Part shown: positions 26,875 through 35,534 of the stretch, piece after piece
Layout of the letters: each line of letters opens with the position of its first letter
Position numbering within the stretch: position 1 is the first letter of the stretch
From: Massilia rhizosphaerae
GTDB lineage: Bacteria; Pseudomonadota; Gammaproteobacteria; Burkholderiales; Burkholderiaceae_D
Length of the DNA stretch: 64,000 nucleotides
Assembly (NCBI RefSeq): GCF_016093545.1
Contig: NZ_JADKYX010000009.1
Location: 179,145-243,144 of the forward strand
Direction of reading: 5' to 3'
The notes under the pieces: model-generated
Told to the model about the DNA's origin: nothing
The model's database searches: none
What the model saw: only the letters and a program-made list of their open reading frames with translations
Translations under genes and position numbers: made by a program

Positions 26875-27948
26875 ATGAAAAAAACCCTCGTAGCAGCCGC
26901 TCTGCTCGGCGCATTCGCCAGCGTGGCGCAAGCCCAAACCGCTGTGCAAATCTACGGCACGGTCGACGTCGGCATGATCAAGCGCACCGGCGAGACCATG
27001 AACATCGGCAAGCGCGCCTCGAACACCCTGGGCTTCAAGGGTACCGAAGACCTGGGCAACGGCCTGAAAGCGCTGTTCCAGGTTGAAATGCGTTACGACC
27101 CGGACACCGGCACCACCGAAAACAACGGCCGTCCGCTGTTCCAGGGCCAGACCCGCGTCGGCCTGCAGGGTGACTTCGGTATGGTCCGCCTGGGCCGTGG
27201 CCTGACCCCGTTCCAGGAAGTCGTCGGTTCGTTCGAACCGTGGCACGGCCTGGCAAGCCCGGCCGGCTTCTACACCGACATCTCGGTCGCCGGCTACAAA
27301 TCGGCTCCGCTGGACGTCGGCGGCGTCGGTCCGAACAGCAACCGTATCTCGAACGCGATCTTCTATAACTCGCCGGTCACCAACGGCTTCCAGGTGAACG
27401 CTGCCTGGGCCACGAAAGAAGCCAACGGCGGCGGCGTGACCGGCGTCGGCGCCGGCGCTGCCACCTACGCTCCGGGCGCACAGGCTTCGGCCAACCCGTT
27501 CTCGATCGCCGGTACCTACAACAACGGTCCGGCCGCCGCGATGCTGGCTTACGAGCGCAACGCCGTCGAATCGAAGGTCTGGTCGGTCGCAGGTTCGTTC
27601 TCGGTGACCCCGGAACTGAAACTGATGGGTACCTACTCGCACCAGAACATGGAGCACACCAACACCGAGCGTCCGACCATCAAGGGCGCGGAACTCGGTG
27701 CAACCTACGCTGTCGGCCCGGGCAAGGTGCTGGCTGGCTTCGGTCTGAAGAAGCAGGAAGAAAACGTCCGTCTGCACGACCTGATCACGCGCCAGTACTC
27801 GCTGGGCTACGAGTACAGCCTGTCGAAGCGTACGTACCTGTACGTCGACGCATCGCGCAAGACGAACATCTTCAACCAGGCGACCGGCGCCTCTGCTGCC
27901 AACTCGACCGTCAACCACTACGACGTGGGCCTGAACCACTCGTTCTAA
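26875..27948 (+). CDS. General outer-membrane porin (Gram-negative porin, betaproteobacterial type)
   Basis: 357-residue 16-stranded porin of the Burkholderia/Bordetella type. The signal peptide MKKTLVAAALLGAFASVAQA is followed by the classic QIYGTVDVGM strand, then SNTLGFKGTEDLGNGLKALF and RVGLQGDFGMVRLGR, and it ends in a C-terminal Phe (GLNHSF), the Bam recognition residue. Codon choice differs from neighbours (many GGT, CGT and AAC codons), as in very highly expressed genes. It has its own long leader and terminator and forms a monocistronic unit placed between dapF and DUF484-xerC. Confidence 0.95.
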   Translation: MKKTLVAAALLGAFASVAQAQTAVQIYGTVDVGMIKRTGETMNIGKRASNTLGFKGTEDLGNGLKALFQVEMRYDPDTGTTENNGRPLFQGQTRVGLQGDFGMVRLGRGLTPFQEVVGSFEPWHGLASPAGFYTDISVAGYKSAPLDVGGVGPNSNRISNAIFYNSPVTNGFQVNAAWATKEANGGGVTGVGAGAATYAPGAQASANPFSIAGTYNNGPAAAMLAYERNAVESKVWSVAGSFSVTPELKLMGTYSHQNMEHTNTERPTIKGAELGATYAVGPGKVLAGFGLKKQEENVRLHDLITRQYSLGYEYSLSKRTYLYVDASRKTNIFNQATGASAANSTVNHYDVGLNHSF

Positions 27949-27985
27949 GCTGACACCGCGGGGGCAACCCCGCTTCAGCCTCCGC

Positions 27986-28018
27986 AAGGGCGGACTCGGG
28001 CAACCGGGTCCGCCCTTG
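27986..28018 (+). terminator. Intrinsic-type terminator of the porin gene
   Basis: AAGGGCGGAC at 27986-27995 pairs with GTCCGCCCTT at 28009-28018, with further CGG/CCG pairing inside. The stem starts 37 bases after the porin stop codon. The following tract is only GTTGC, so the U-run is poor, but the stem is very stable. A smaller GCGGGG/CCCCGC hairpin precedes it at 27958-27973. Confidence 0.65.
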
Positions 28019-28131
28019 TTGCATCCGGCACCGCGATGCTGATGCGGCGACGGTACAGTGCCAACAGGAAATCTGTGCCGACCCATTGCTGTCGGTTAAA
28101 ATGAACGGTCTACCCATCTCGCAAGCCGCAC

Positions 28132-28812
28132 ATGACCGCCGCAACATTGGATTCCACTGCCGTCGCCCAATACCTGGTCGACCATCCGCAGTTTTTCGTC
28201 GAGCACGCCGCCCTGCTGGGCGAAGTAAAGCTGTCGAGCCCGCTTACCGGACGTACGGTATCGCTGCAGGAGCGCCAGATGGAAGTCATGCGCGACAAGT
28301 ACCGGGCCCTGGAACTGCGCCTGTCCGAGCTGGTGCGCCACGCCGAGGAAAACGCGGCCATCGCCAACCGCTTCCACGGCTGGACCCGGCAATTGCTGCG
28401 CACCCGCGCACACGCCGACATCCCGAGCGCGGTGGCCGACGGCCTGGTCGAGCACTTCATCGTGCCGCAAGCCACGCTGCGTCTGTGGAAACTGCCCGCC
28501 GAACATGCGGATGCGTGGTACACGAACGGCGTGTCCGAGGACGTGCGCCTGTTCGCCAGCAGCCTGCGCGCGCCCTACTGCGGCCCGAACAAGGAATTCG
28601 AAGCGGTGGGCTGGCTGGCCGGCGCCGAACCGGCCGGCGCGGACACCGTGCGCTCGACCGTCCTGCTGCCGTTGCGTACCGGCGCCAGCGCCTTCGGCCT
28701 GCTCGTGCTCGGTTCGCCGGATCCGGACCGCTTCAGCGCCGCCATGGCGACGGATTTCCTCGTCCACATCGGCGAGACGGCCAGCACCGCCCTCGCCCCG
28801 CTGCTCGGCTGA
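28132..28812 (+). CDS. DUF484 family protein
   Basis: 226 residues; N-terminal AQYLVDHPQFFVEHAALLGE and a coiled-coil-like stretch with SLQERQMEVMRDKYRALE are hallmarks of DUF484, followed by a GAF-like domain (TVLLPLRTGASAFGLLVLGS). The family is conserved next to xerC in proteobacteria and has no established activity. Its stop codon is followed one base later by the xerC start, implying cotranslation. A role beside chromosome-dimer resolution is a positional inference only. Confidence 0.9.
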   Translation: MTAATLDSTAVAQYLVDHPQFFVEHAALLGEVKLSSPLTGRTVSLQERQMEVMRDKYRALELRLSELVRHAEENAAIANRFHGWTRQLLRTRAHADIPSAVADGLVEHFIVPQATLRLWKLPAEHADAWYTNGVSEDVRLFASSLRAPYCGPNKEFEAVGWLAGAEPAGADTVRSTVLLPLRTGASAFGLLVLGSPDPDRFSAAMATDFLVHIGETASTALAPLLG

Positions 28813-28813
28813 C

Positions 28814-29773
28814 ATGGACACGCCGGCCGACGACTGGACCGGCCGCTACCTGGCGGAGCTGAAGACGCAGCGCCAGTTGTCCGGACACACGATCGCCGCC
28901 TACGGCCGCGACCTGGCCGAACTTGCCCGGCTCGCCGGTCTGCCGGAGCAGGCCGACTGGACCCGACTGACCCATTTCGACATCCGCCGCTGCGCCGCGA
29001 AGCTGCACGCCGAAGGACAAAGCGCGGCGTCGATTGCCCGCAAGCTGTCCGGCTGGCGCGGCTTCTTCGACTGGCTGGCGCGCCACCTTCCCCTGGCGGC
29101 CAACCCGGCCGACGGCGTGCGCGCGCCGCGCCGCGCCAAGCGGCTCCCCAAGGCGCTGGCCGTCGACGCCGCCGTCCAGCTGATGGAGCAGGCGGCGCCC
29201 GGCGCAGGGACGCCCGGCCATGCCGAACCCGCGGAACTGTGCGACCGCGCCATGTTCGAGCTGCTGTACTCGAGCGGCCTGCGCGTATCCGAGCTGGCCG
29301 GCCTCGACGTGCACCACGTCCCCGCCAGGGACGGCATGCCGGCCTCGCTCGGCTGGCTGGAACTGGAGGCGCAGGAAGTGGTCGTCACCGGCAAGGGCAA
29401 CAAGATGCGCCGCGTGCCCGTGGGCGGTCCGGCACGCGCGGCGCTGGAAACCTGGCTGGCCGCGCGTCCGCCGGCACGCGACGGCAGCGCCGCCCTGTTC
29501 CTGTCGACGCGGGACACCCGCATCACCCCGCGGGTCGTGCAATACCGCCTGAAGGCCCATGCGCAAAAGGCCGGCATGCCCGTCCACGTGCACCCGCACG
29601 TGCTGCGCCACTCGTTCGCCTCGCACCTGCTGCAATCCTCGGGCGACCTGCGCGCCGTACAGGAACTGCTGGGCCACGCCAGCATCACCTCGACCCAGAT
29701 CTACACGTCGCTCGACTTCCAGCACCTGGCCGCCGTCTACGACAAGGCCCATCCACGCGCAAAACGCAAATAA
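28814..29773 (+). CDS. xerC: Tyrosine recombinase XerC
   Basis: 319-residue tyrosine recombinase that with XerD resolves chromosome dimers at dif. The N-terminal SAM-like core-binding domain is followed by the catalytic domain with Arg in SSGLRVSEL, Lys in TGKGNKMRRVP, HxxR in HVLRHSFASHLL, the second His in LLGHASITSTQIYT and the tyrosine nucleophile in that last segment. Start 28814 gives the normal family length. Its partner XerD and the dif site are not in this window. Confidence 0.95.
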   Translation: MDTPADDWTGRYLAELKTQRQLSGHTIAAYGRDLAELARLAGLPEQADWTRLTHFDIRRCAAKLHAEGQSAASIARKLSGWRGFFDWLARHLPLAANPADGVRAPRRAKRLPKALAVDAAVQLMEQAAPGAGTPGHAEPAELCDRAMFELLYSSGLRVSELAGLDVHHVPARDGMPASLGWLELEAQEVVVTGKGNKMRRVPVGGPARAALETWLAARPPARDGSAALFLSTRDTRITPRVVQYRLKAHAQKAGMPVHVHPHVLRHSFASHLLQSSGDLRAVQELLGHASITSTQIYTSLDFQHLAAVYDKAHPRAKRK

Positions 29774-29893
29774 GCGGCAAATAAAGCACCCGCCAGGCAG
29801 GCACGGCGTGGCAGGTGGTGACGAGTCGCAAATTCCGGCATAATCTTCCGATTCCCCGCAGCCGGAACGGCTCACACCATTGGACAGCGACAT

Positions 29894-30943
29894 ATGGAAT
29901 TGATCCCTAGCACTATCCTGACCGGCTTCCTCGGCGCCGGCAAAACCACGTTGCTCAATCGTATCCTGCAGGAAGAGCACGGCATGCGCATCGCCGTCAT
30001 CGAAAATGAGTTTGGCCAGGAAAACATCGACAACGAAATCCTCGTGCAAGACTCCAGCGAGCAGATCGTCGAGATGAACAACGGCTGCATCTGCTGCACC
30101 GTGCGCGGCGACCTGATCGTGGCGTTAACTAACCTGGCGCGCAAGCGCGAGGCCGGCGAGATCCGGTTCGACCGCGTCGTCATCGAGACGACGGGTCTCG
30201 CCAATCCGGGCCCGGTGGCCCAGACGTTCTTCGTCGACGAAGAAGTCGGCGCTCACTATCTGCTGGACGCCGTCGTCACCGTCGTCGATGCGCGCCATGC
30301 CATGGAACAGCTGGACCGCCACGAGGAAGCCCAGCGCCAGGTCGGTTTCGCCGACAAGATCCTGCTGTCCAAGCTCGACCTCGTGGACACGTCCGCCGCG
30401 GAAGAGCTCAAGGCCCGCATCCGCCGCATCAACCCGCGCGCGCCGATCAGCACGTCGGATTTCGGCCGCGCGCCGATCGGCGACGTGCTCGACCTGCGCG
30501 GTTTCAACCTGAACGACAAGCTGGAGCTGGACCCGGCTTTCCTCACCGCCGACGAGGCGCACGATCATGAGCATGGTCACGACCACGACCACGTGCATAC
30601 CGAAGCCTGCGACCACAGCCACGATCACCACCATGGCCACCACAGCGACGACATCGCGGCCTTCGTGTTCAAGAGCGAACGCGCGTTCGACCCCGAGCGT
30701 CTGGATCAATTTCTCGGTAGCATGGTCCAAGTATTCGGCCCGAATATGCTGCGTTATAAAGGCGTGCTGTCGATGGCCGGCGCGGATCGCAAGGTCGTCT
30801 TCCAAGGCGTGCATCAAATCATGGGCAGCGACCTCGGTGCAAAGTGGGCGGATGGCGAACCACGCGGGAGTAAGATGGTGTTTATTGGTAAAAATTTACC
30901 TAGAGATGTCTTTATTCGCGGATTGGAACAGTGTTTGGTATAA
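29894..30943 (+). CDS. G3E-family GTPase, COG0523 (CobW/ZigA-type metal chaperone)
   Basis: 349 residues. P-loop GFLGAGKTTLLNRIL near the N-terminus, the metal-binding CxCC motif in NNGCICCTVRGDL, and a His/Asp-rich loop (around residues 218-250: HDHEHGHDHDH and more) before the C-terminal CobW_C domain. These features indicate zinc handling; family members deliver metal to client proteins. It is followed by a DksA lacking three of the four zinc-finger cysteines, an association known from zinc-limitation regulons. I did not find a Zur-box palindrome upstream, so Zur control is unproven. The last ~25 codons are noticeably AT-richer. Confidence 0.9.
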   Translation: MELIPSTILTGFLGAGKTTLLNRILQEEHGMRIAVIENEFGQENIDNEILVQDSSEQIVEMNNGCICCTVRGDLIVALTNLARKREAGEIRFDRVVIETTGLANPGPVAQTFFVDEEVGAHYLLDAVVTVVDARHAMEQLDRHEEAQRQVGFADKILLSKLDLVDTSAAEELKARIRRINPRAPISTSDFGRAPIGDVLDLRGFNLNDKLELDPAFLTADEAHDHEHGHDHDHVHTEACDHSHDHHHGHHSDDIAAFVFKSERAFDPERLDQFLGSMVQVFGPNMLRYKGVLSMAGADRKVVFQGVHQIMGSDLGAKWADGEPRGSKMVFIGKNLPRDVFIRGLEQCLV

Positions 30944-31093
30944 ACTACTCCGGTTCTATGGTGCATGCACCGAGTGGTTTGAACGACTGAACAACGGTCA
31001 AGGCAGTTGGCCCGGCACGCACACCGAAGCAACGGTGGCCGCTGAGTTAGCTGATAAAATGGAAACTCTGTCGTATCAAAGGTAAGTGAAGTC

Positions 31094-31546
31094 ATGACTA
31101 AAACAACGAAACCGAATCCCGTTGCGCAGCCCGAAGAACGCCTCCTGACGGAAGAAGAAATTCGGGCCATGAGCGACGACGACTACATGAACCCGGCCCA
31201 GCTGGCGTTCTTCAAGAACCGCCTGCAGGAGCTCGAAAAGGAACTGCTGAAAAACGCAGGCGAAACGACGGAACACCTGCGCGAAACGGTGCTCGTTCCC
31301 GATCCGGCCGACCGCGCCACCATCGAGGAAGAACACGCGCTGGAGCTGCGTACCCGCGACCGCGAGCGCAAGCTGCTCAAGAAGGTTCAGCAATCGCTGG
31401 CCGCGATCGAGTCCGGCGAGTACGGCTGGTGCGAGGAAACCGGCGAACCGATCGGTATCCCGCGCCTGATCGCCCGCCCGACGGCGACGCTGTCGCTGGA
31501 AGCCCAGCAGCGCCGCGAGCTGAAGCAGAAACTGTACGGTGACTGA
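31094..31546 (+). CDS. dksA: RNA polymerase-binding factor DksA, cysteine-poor (zinc-independent-like) form
   Basis: 150 residues. With ppGpp, DksA binds the RNA polymerase secondary channel and resets rRNA and biosynthetic promoters. The coiled-coil tip acidic motif is intact (DPADRAT) and ELRTRDRERKLLKKV matches the family. The C-terminal zinc finger keeps only one Cys: the region reads GWCEETGEPIG and later TATLSLEAQQ, where E. coli DksA has three more Cys. It should therefore work without zinc. It lies 150 bases after the G3E GTPase gene and ends in a strong terminator. Confidence 0.95.
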   Translation: MTKTTKPNPVAQPEERLLTEEEIRAMSDDDYMNPAQLAFFKNRLQELEKELLKNAGETTEHLRETVLVPDPADRATIEEEHALELRTRDRERKLLKKVQQSLAAIESGEYGWCEETGEPIGIPRLIARPTATLSLEAQQRRELKQKLYGD

Positions 31547-31564
31547 TCGCCGTGCGCTCCCATG

Positions 31565-31593
31565 AAAAAGCATGCGCTCGCCGCATGCTTTTT
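31565..31593 (+). terminator. Intrinsic terminator of dksA
   Basis: AAAAAGCATGCG (31565-31576) and CGCATGCTTTTT (31582-31593) form a perfect 12-bp stem with a five-base loop, ending in a U-run. This is a textbook rho-independent terminator, 18 bases after the dksA stop codon. The A-tract on the other side would allow activity in the reverse direction, though no gene uses it. Confidence 0.92.
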
Positions 31594-31761
31594 TACTTTT
31601 GGGGCCCATCTGCCGGGCACGGTTTCGTGCGCACGGATTATTTCCTATCGGATACACTAGTGGGATCGCCGCTAGGTTGACGCAGCTCAGGCGTGCGCAC
31701 GGTATCATCCGCGCCGCCATGCTAATGTCTCGACCGGCACACGACGGCAGACAAGGACGGG

Positions 31762-33126
31762 ATGGGGCTCTTCGATTTCCTGAAGAAAAAAAGCGACGCA
31801 CCGCTTGCGGGTGCGGGCGCACGCCCGCGCCGCCACGATAGTCCGCTCACGGCGGGTCCCGTCACGCGGCAGGCACTCGATACGGAGGCGGAACGCGAAC
31901 GCCAGCGTGAAATCGCCCGCGCCACCGCCGCCAAGATCGACGAGATCGAACTGGAGATGACGTCCGCCATCTTCGACGACGACGCCTGGGCCGGCAGCCG
32001 GCGTCCTCCGGCTGCCGCGGCGTCCGGTGCCATCGGTACCGACGGTACGCCCCAGGCCGACCAGAACACGGATATCCTGCTGGGCCCGGACGACTTGCCG
32101 GACGCGGCCGCCATCCCGTCCACCGCGCCCGTCGTCGAGGAAGCGGCGATCCTGTACGCCAACGACCAGCTCGAGGCCGCCGCCCTGCTCCTGCGCACGA
32201 GTGTGCACGACCAGGGCGGCGGCGCGGGCGAACGCCTGCCGTGGTGGATGCTGTTCGACCTGTACCAGATCCTGGGCCTGGAACACGATTTCGAGAGCAT
32301 CGCGATCGACTACGCCAGCCATTTCGAAACGTCGCCGCCCACCTACCATCCGTTTGCGCAGACGCCACGCACCCTCGCCGGCTCCGCGCTGGACACGCAG
32401 TTTTCCGGCGCGATCCCGACCGCGAGCCTGTCCGGCCGCCTGGACGACGGCGCCGATGCCCGTGCGCAGCTCGCGCGCGCGCTGGCGGCCTCGTCGAGCC
32501 CGCTCGTGCGGCTCGAATTCCAGGCGGTGACCGAAGTGACGCCGGCGGGCTGCGTGCTGCTGCTGGACACGCTGCAGGCCCTGCGCAAGGCGGAACGCGA
32601 GCTGGTGCTGGCGGGCGCCGAACACCTCGTCGCCGTGTTGCGCCCCATGCTGGCCATCGGCGACCGCGCCGCCGGGGAAGCCCCCTGGCTGCTGTTGCTG
32701 GAACTGTTGCTGCTGACGAACCGCGAAAAGGATTTCGAAGAAACCGCGATGGATTATTGCGTCACGTTCGAAGTCTCGCCGCCGTCGTTCGAGGCGCCGA
32801 AACGCAGCGTCGCGAACGGTGTCCGGCATCCGGCCGCCGGCCCGGCGACGGCCAGCGACCGCTTCCTGCTGCCGGCCGTGATCCGGGGCGACAGCACCGC
32901 GCTGCTGGCCGCCATCGCCGGCCACGCGACGGGCTCCCTCGTGCTGGACGGCTCCCGGCTCGCGCGCATCGATTATGCGGCCGCAAACGCCCTCGCCGTG
33001 CAGTTGCGGACCTTGGCGCAGGACGGGCGCGAGGTCGTGTTGCGCGACCTGAACCATCTCGTCGCCGTCCTGCTGCGCCTGCTTGGCATCGGCGACCAGG
33101 TGCGCCTGTACGCGCACAAGTATTGA
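31762..33126 (+). CDS. Duplicated STAS-like domain protein of unknown function
   Basis: 454 residues with an internal duplication. Unit 1 is a helical motif (PWWMLFDLYQILGLEHDF ... HFETSPPTYH, about 152-192) plus a STAS-like domain (about 206-310). Unit 2 repeats it (PWLLLLELLLLTNREKDF ... TFEVSPPSFE, about 313-352) plus STAS-like domain 2 (about 366-454, ending GIGDQVRLYAHKY). Both STAS domains have the strand-helix-strand pattern, but the phosphorylatable Ser of anti-sigma antagonists is not evident (TPAGC, DYAAAN). A low-complexity acidic linker follows the basic N-terminus MGLFDFLKKK. It lies between dksA and hslV. Function unknown; an MlaB-like scaffold or protein-protein switch is possible. 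Confidence 0.75.
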   Translation: MGLFDFLKKKSDAPLAGAGARPRRHDSPLTAGPVTRQALDTEAERERQREIARATAAKIDEIELEMTSAIFDDDAWAGSRRPPAAAASGAIGTDGTPQADQNTDILLGPDDLPDAAAIPSTAPVVEEAAILYANDQLEAAALLLRTSVHDQGGGAGERLPWWMLFDLYQILGLEHDFESIAIDYASHFETSPPTYHPFAQTPRTLAGSALDTQFSGAIPTASLSGRLDDGADARAQLARALAASSSPLVRLEFQAVTEVTPAGCVLLLDTLQALRKAERELVLAGAEHLVAVLRPMLAIGDRAAGEAPWLLLLELLLLTNREKDFEETAMDYCVTFEVSPPSFEAPKRSVANGVRHPAAGPATASDRFLLPAVIRGDSTALLAAIAGHATGSLVLDGSRLARIDYAAANALAVQLRTLAQDGREVVLRDLNHLVAVLLRLLGIGDQVRLYAHKY

Positions 33127-33176
33127 CGTCACCGGAGGTGTGCCGGGTATCAATTGACGCTCAGATATGATCCAGT

Positions 33177-33204
33177 CTTGCAATTTCGTCTGACATCCCC
33201 ACTT
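33177..33204 (+). promoter_or_regulatory. Sigma-32-type heat-shock promoter of hslVU
   Basis: CTTGCAA (33177-33183), 13 bases, then CCCCACTT (33197-33204) closely match the sigma-32 pattern CTTGAAA - 13 to 15 bases - CCCCATNT. It lies about 30 bases upstream of the hslV start, so transcription would begin near 33211. hslVU is a classical heat-shock operon, so sequence and context agree. Confidence 0.75.
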
Positions 33205-33233
33205 GCGGTGGGCAGATCAACCACGAGGCAAAT

Positions 33234-33770
33234 ATGGAACAATTTCACGGCACGACGATCGTCAGCGTACGGCGCGGCAACCAGGTCGCGCTCGGCGGCG
33301 ATGGACAAGTCACCCTGGGCAACGTCGTCATGAAGGGCTCCGCGCGCAAGGTGCGCAAGCTCTACCAGAACAAGGTGCTGTGCGGCTTTGCCGGCGGCAC
33401 GGCCGACGCCTTTACCCTGCTCGACCGCTTCGAAGCGAAACTGGAAAAACACCAGGGCAATCTGCTGCGCGCCTCGGTCGAACTGGCCAAGGACTGGCGC
33501 ACCGACCGCGTGCTGCGCCGCCTGGAAGCGATGCTGCTGGTGGCCGACCGCGAAAAGACCCTGATCATCACCGGCAACGGCGACGTGCTCGAACCGGAAG
33601 ACGGCATCGGCGCGATCGGCTCGGGCGGCATCTACGCCCAGTCGGCCGCCAAGGCCTTGCAGGAAAACACGGATCTCGCCCCGGCCGACGTGGTCAAGAA
33701 AGCGCTGACCATCGCGGGCGAACTGTGCATCTACACGAATATGTCGCACATCATCGAGACGCTGGAATAA
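33234..33770 (+). CDS. hslV: ATP-dependent protease subunit HslV (ClpQ)
   Basis: 178-residue proteasome-like peptidase forming a double hexamer with HslU. The propeptide MEQFHG precedes the catalytic N-terminal Thr in [18 protein letters not shown] and [17 protein letters not shown] are further family motifs. GAGG precedes the ATG. A heat-shock-type promoter lies directly upstream. hslU follows after 25 bases. Confidence 0.97.
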   Translation: MEQFHGTTIVSVRRGNQVALGGDGQVTLGNVVMKGSARKVRKLYQNKVLCGFAGGTADAFTLLDRFEAKLEKHQGNLLRASVELAKDWRTDRVLRRLEAMLLVADREKTLIITGNGDVLEPEDGIGAIGSGGIYAQSAAKALQENTDLAPADVVKKALTIAGELCIYTNMSHIIETLE

Positions 33771-33795
33771 CGGCCTCTCCCGCAAGCAAGCATTC

Positions 33796-35142
33796 ATGAG
33801 CACAACTATGAACATGACTCCGTCCGAAATCGTCTCGGAACTCGACAAACACGTCGTCGGCCAAGGCAAGGCCAAGCGCGCCGTATCGATCGCGCTGCGC
33901 AACCGCTGGCGCCGCCAGCAGGTCGAGGAACCGCTGCGCCACGAGATCACCCCGAAAAACATCCTCATGATCGGCCCGACCGGCGTCGGCAAGACCGAGA
34001 TCGCGCGCCGCCTGGCCAAGCTGGCCGACGCGCCGTTCATCAAGGTCGAAGCGACCAAGTTCACCGAGGTCGGCTATGTCGGCCGCGACGTCGACACCAT
34101 CATCCGCGACCTGATCGACATCGGCATCAAGCAGACCCGCGCCAGCGAAATGAAGAAGGTGCGCCAGCGCGCGGAGGACGCGGCCGAGGACCGCATCATC
34201 GACATCCTCGTGCCGCCGGCGCGCGACTTCGGCTTCAACGTCAGCAACGACAGCAAGGACGGCGGCGACGCCACGCGCCAGACCTTCCGCAAGCGCCTGC
34301 GCGAAGGCGCCCTGGACGACAAGGAAGTCGAGATCGACGTGGCCGAGTCCGCGCCCCAGATGGAAATCATGGCGCCGCCGGGCATGGAAGAAATGACGGA
34401 ACAGATCAAGTCGATGTTCGCCGGCGTCGGGGCCGGGCGCAAGAAGCCCCGCAAGATGAAGGTGAAGGAGGCGATGAAGCTGCTCGTCGACGAGGAAGCC
34501 GCCAAGCTCATCAACGAAGACGAGATGAAGCAGAAGGCGATCGCCAACGTCGAGCAGAACGGCATCGTGTTCCTGGACGAGGTCGACAAGATCGCGTCGC
34601 GTTCGGAACACGGCGGCGCCGACGTCTCGCGCGCGGGCGTGCAACGCGACCTGCTGCCGCTCGTCGAAGGCACGACGGTCAACACGAAATACGGCATGAT
34701 CAAGACGGACCACATCCTGTTCATCGCCTCGGGCGCGTTCCACCTGTCCAAGCCGTCGGACCTGATCCCCGAGCTGCAGGGCCGCTTCCCGATCCGCGTC
34801 GAACTCGAATCGCTGTCGATCGACGATTTCAAGAGCATCCTGACCTCGACCGACGCTAGTTTGACCAAGCAGTACGAAGCCCTGCTGGCGACGGAAGGCG
34901 TGCAGCTGGAATTCTCCGGCGACGGCATCCACCGCCTGGCGGAGATCGCGTATTCCGTCAACGAGCGCACCGAGAACATCGGCGCGCGCCGCCTGTACAC
35001 GGTGATGGAAAAGCTGCTGGAAGAGATCTCGTACTCGGCCACCGACAAGTCCGGACAGACCCTCGTCATCGACGCGGCCTACGTCAACGAGCGCCTGGAC
35101 GCGCTGGCGGTCAACGAAGACCTGTCGCGCTACGTGCTGTAA
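33796..35142 (+). CDS. hslU: ATP-dependent protease ATPase subunit HslU (ClpY)
   Basis: 448-residue AAA+ unfoldase feeding substrates to HslV. Walker A is [15 protein letters not shown], the pore loop lies in [11 protein letters not shown], Walker B in [12 protein letters not shown], and sensor/arginine-finger regions are in [20 protein letters not shown]. The intermediate I-domain (about residues 110-245) is present. The C-terminus ends LSRYVL, the usual tail that docks into HslV. The start is the first Met of [11 protein letters not shown]; a Met five codons later is possible. Confidence 0.97.
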   Translation: MSTTMNMTPSEIVSELDKHVVGQGKAKRAVSIALRNRWRRQQVEEPLRHEITPKNILMIGPTGVGKTEIARRLAKLADAPFIKVEATKFTEVGYVGRDVDTIIRDLIDIGIKQTRASEMKKVRQRAEDAAEDRIIDILVPPARDFGFNVSNDSKDGGDATRQTFRKRLREGALDDKEVEIDVAESAPQMEIMAPPGMEEMTEQIKSMFAGVGAGRKKPRKMKVKEAMKLLVDEEAAKLINEDEMKQKAIANVEQNGIVFLDEVDKIASRSEHGGADVSRAGVQRDLLPLVEGTTVNTKYGMIKTDHILFIASGAFHLSKPSDLIPELQGRFPIRVELESLSIDDFKSILTSTDASLTKQYEALLATEGVQLEFSGDGIHRLAEIAYSVNERTENIGARRLYTVMEKLLEEISYSATDKSGQTLVIDAAYVNERLDALAVNEDLSRYVL

Positions 35143-35163
35143 CGCGGCGCAAAGGCGGCGGCG

Positions 35164-35361
35164 ATGGCGAACAAGGCCCTGGCAACCCGGCAGAAAATGC
35201 GGCTGCGCATCGAGCCGTCGCCGCCGCTCAAACCCCGCAACCCGTTCGCCGGCTTCGCCAAGGCGCGCGCGGCCGGCTCGCACGCGAAGACCACGGCCAG
35301 CGAACGGCTGGCCGCCAAGCGTGCGCTCAAAAAGGTCAAGCTGGAGCCGGACGAGGACTGA
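35164..35361 (+). CDS. Small basic hypothetical protein
   Basis: 65 residues, rich in Lys, Arg and Ala with an acidic tail (KLEPDED). It starts 21 bases after hslU, preceded by a modest AAAGGCGG site, and is in the same direction, so it is probably a third gene of the heat-shock unit. I do not recognise a family. No cysteines, signal peptide or membrane helix. The basic composition could fit nucleic-acid or ribosome binding; that is speculation. It may also be a non-coding open frame, though its placement argues for translation. Confidence 0.5.
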   Translation: MANKALATRQKMRLRIEPSPPLKPRNPFAGFAKARAAGSHAKTTASERLAAKRALKKVKLEPDED

Positions 35362-35461
35362 GCGCGCCGGCATGTTTTGATTCGCATCAGGACGCTAACC
35401 GGACCCAACAAGCGGTCCCGCTCCCGCGCGGGCGATGGCCCCTTGCTGGACTCGACATTTC

Positions 35462-35515
35462 TTGAACTGGCCTGCCTTCTTCTGTACATTCGTTAGCGTC
35501 GAGTTGACGAACGAA
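35462..35515 (+). promoter_or_regulatory. Promoter with overlapping inverted repeat upstream of HTH gene
   Basis: TTGAAC (35462-35467), 17 bases, TACATT (35485-35490) is a fair sigma-70 promoter. TTCGTT..CGTC (35489-35500) and GACG-AACGAA (35506-35515) form an interrupted inverted repeat across the -10 and start region, a position expected for a repressor site. The HTH gene begins 20 bases further on. Confidence 0.5.
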
Positions 35516-35534
35516 AACACTGAAACGGCCCCCC

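Noticed and set aside
29774..29893. Zur box upstream of the COG0523 GTPase gene
   Set aside because: No palindrome resembling GTTATA-N-TATAAC is present in the 120-base gap, so zinc-dependent repression is not supported by sequence.
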